DNA of 7,471 bases from NCBI GenBank assembly GCA_024641555.1, contig JAHECV010000046.1:1-7471 (forward strand), given 5' to 3'. The notes beneath the pieces are model-generated. The model made no database searches, was not told the DNA's origin, and saw nothing but the letters and a program-made list of their open reading frames with translations. Below, in pieces: positions 6,873-7,471 of the stretch. This DNA is from Candidatus Planktophila sp. (GTDB taxonomy: Bacteria > Actinomycetota > Actinomycetes > Nanopelagicales > Nanopelagicaceae). Numbering within the stretch: the stretch's first letter is position 1; the number at the start of each line of letters is the position of its first letter. Both the position numbers and the translations under genes were made by a program.

Positions 6873-7471
6873 TTAACGAACAGTTACCGATTTAATTTCA
6901 ATTGGTTGCACTGGATATCCATCGCCTGTGTAATAAGCGTTTCCTGATGTCTGATCTACTTTGTAAGCGCCCACCTTTTCGATTCGCAATAAGAGCGGCA
7001 GTCCAGTCTTAATCTTTCCCCAAATCGTGTAGCTCGCAGGCAAAGTTGTGTCCTTATAAACCAAGAAGAACTGGCTGCCGTTGGTATTTGGCCCAGAGTT
7101 AGCCATGGCCACTGTTCCTGCGGGATAGGTAAGAATTTTATTGGTTGGAAGATTTTCGTCTTTGTAACCCTTCCAAGAACCTGGCGAACCATTGCCCTGC
7201 GCTGATGGATCACCGCATTGCAGAACATAGAGACCTTCGGTCGTTAGGCGGTGACAGTAAGAGCTATCAAAATATTTTGCGCGAGCAAGAGTTGCCATAT
7301 TGGTAACCGTCTGCGGCGCCGCCGGATCTAAAGCGATTGTTATGACCCCGCAGTTTGTTGTGATGGTCATAGTCTTAGCCAATTTTTTATTCACTGTCGT
7401 AGGTTGCTTAACCGTGGCGGGAGCATGAGCTTTTGCAGTTGGCTTGGCACAACCTGCAACCGTTGTTGGAC
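6873..7471 (-). CDS. Cyclophilin-type peptidyl-prolyl isomerase, lipoprotein (N-terminus cut by window edge)
   Basis: The frame stays open from the stop at 6873-6875 to the right edge, so the true start lies beyond 7471. The visible N-terminus reads PTTVAGCAKP, where VAGC is a lipobox (Cys codon 7449-7451). The mature protein would be a 192-residue lipoprotein with an Ala/Pro/Lys/Thr-rich tether (residues 2-27 from the Cys) and then a cyclophilin domain. Active-site features, numbered from the lipobox Cys, are CHRLT (66-70) with R68, VLQCGDP (76-82) with Q78, GTVAMANSG and GSQFF (125-129), and YTIWGKI with W144. C66 and C79 are typical of the secreted actinobacterial type and could form a disulfide. 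The role inferred is proline isomerisation of exported proteins at the outer face of the membrane. The in-frame GTG at 7394 would remove the lipobox and is rejected. The stop directly abuts that of the convergent deacetylase gene. Confidence 0.9.
   Translation of the reverse strand, partial: PTTVAGCAKPTAKAHAPATVKQPTTVNKKLAKTMTITTNCGVITIALDPAAPQTVTNMATLARAKYFDSSYCHRLTTEGLYVLQCGDPSAQGNGSPGSWKGYKDENLPTNKILTYPAGTVAMANSGPNTNGSQFFLVYKDTTLPASYTIWGKIKTGLPLLLRIEKVGAYKVDQTSGNAYYTGDGYPVQPIEIKSVTVR

Noticed and set aside
6912..6921. Perfect 10-bp palindrome TGGATATCCA near the 3' end of the isomerase gene
   Set aside because: It lies inside coding sequence, has no loop and no T-run, and a palindrome this size is expected by chance in several kilobases.

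Overview
This window looks like chromosomal core DNA of an actinobacterium with roughly balanced base composition. Three things point there. The gene order sucC-sucD-DUF6350(PerM)-purN-purH is an arrangement I know from Actinomycetes, including Mycobacterium tuberculosis and Streptomyces. The protein signatures are actinobacterial: the PurH N-terminus has the 'RALVSVYDK' form, the cyclophilin has 'CHRLT..GLYVLQCGDP', and the PIG-L protein has 'ASHPDHLAAGEAA..AVYPDARNPFAF'. The GC content is well below that of soil actinomycetes. Moderate GC with very tight gene packing suggests a streamlined aquatic lineage such as the freshwater acI group (Nanopelagicales), but that placement is inference.

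Layout, left to right. Positions 1-3798 hold a minus-strand operon transcribed from right to left: sucC, sucD, a polytopic DUF6350/PerM-like membrane protein, purN, and the first 33 codons of purH, which is cut by the left edge. Junctions are a 1-nt overlap, a 7-nt gap, a 4-nt overlap and an 8-nt overlap, so translational coupling is likely. A 76-bp gap (3799-3874) with a possible promoter and a small hairpin separates sucC from the upstream minus-strand gene pcrA, a UvrD/PcrA superfamily 1 helicase (3875-6118). Only 28 bp separate pcrA from a divergent plus-strand PIG-L family deacetylase (6147-6872). That 28-bp gap contains two back-to-back -10-like hexamers placed as expected for leaderless transcripts in both directions. 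The deacetylase converges with a minus-strand cyclophilin-type peptidyl-prolyl isomerase, the two stop codons abutting with no bases between. The isomerase runs off the right edge. Reading its frame past the first usable start codon to the edge reveals a lipobox, so it is a lipoprotein whose signal peptide is mostly outside the window.

How the genes work together: SucCD carries out the substrate-level phosphorylation step of the TCA cycle. PurN and PurH catalyse formyl transfer and the last two steps of de novo IMP synthesis. PerM-like proteins are linked to cell division in mycobacteria. PcrA acts in DNA repair and in clearing replication and transcription conflicts. The PIG-L enzyme probably deacetylates an unknown N-acetyl-sugar-type substrate. 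The isomerase probably assists protein folding outside the membrane. There is no stretch over 300 bases without a gene. I see no mobile element, CRISPR array, RNA gene or phage remnant, and no clearly novel system. The most interesting signal is the compact, nearly symmetric divergent promoter between pcrA and the deacetylase gene.
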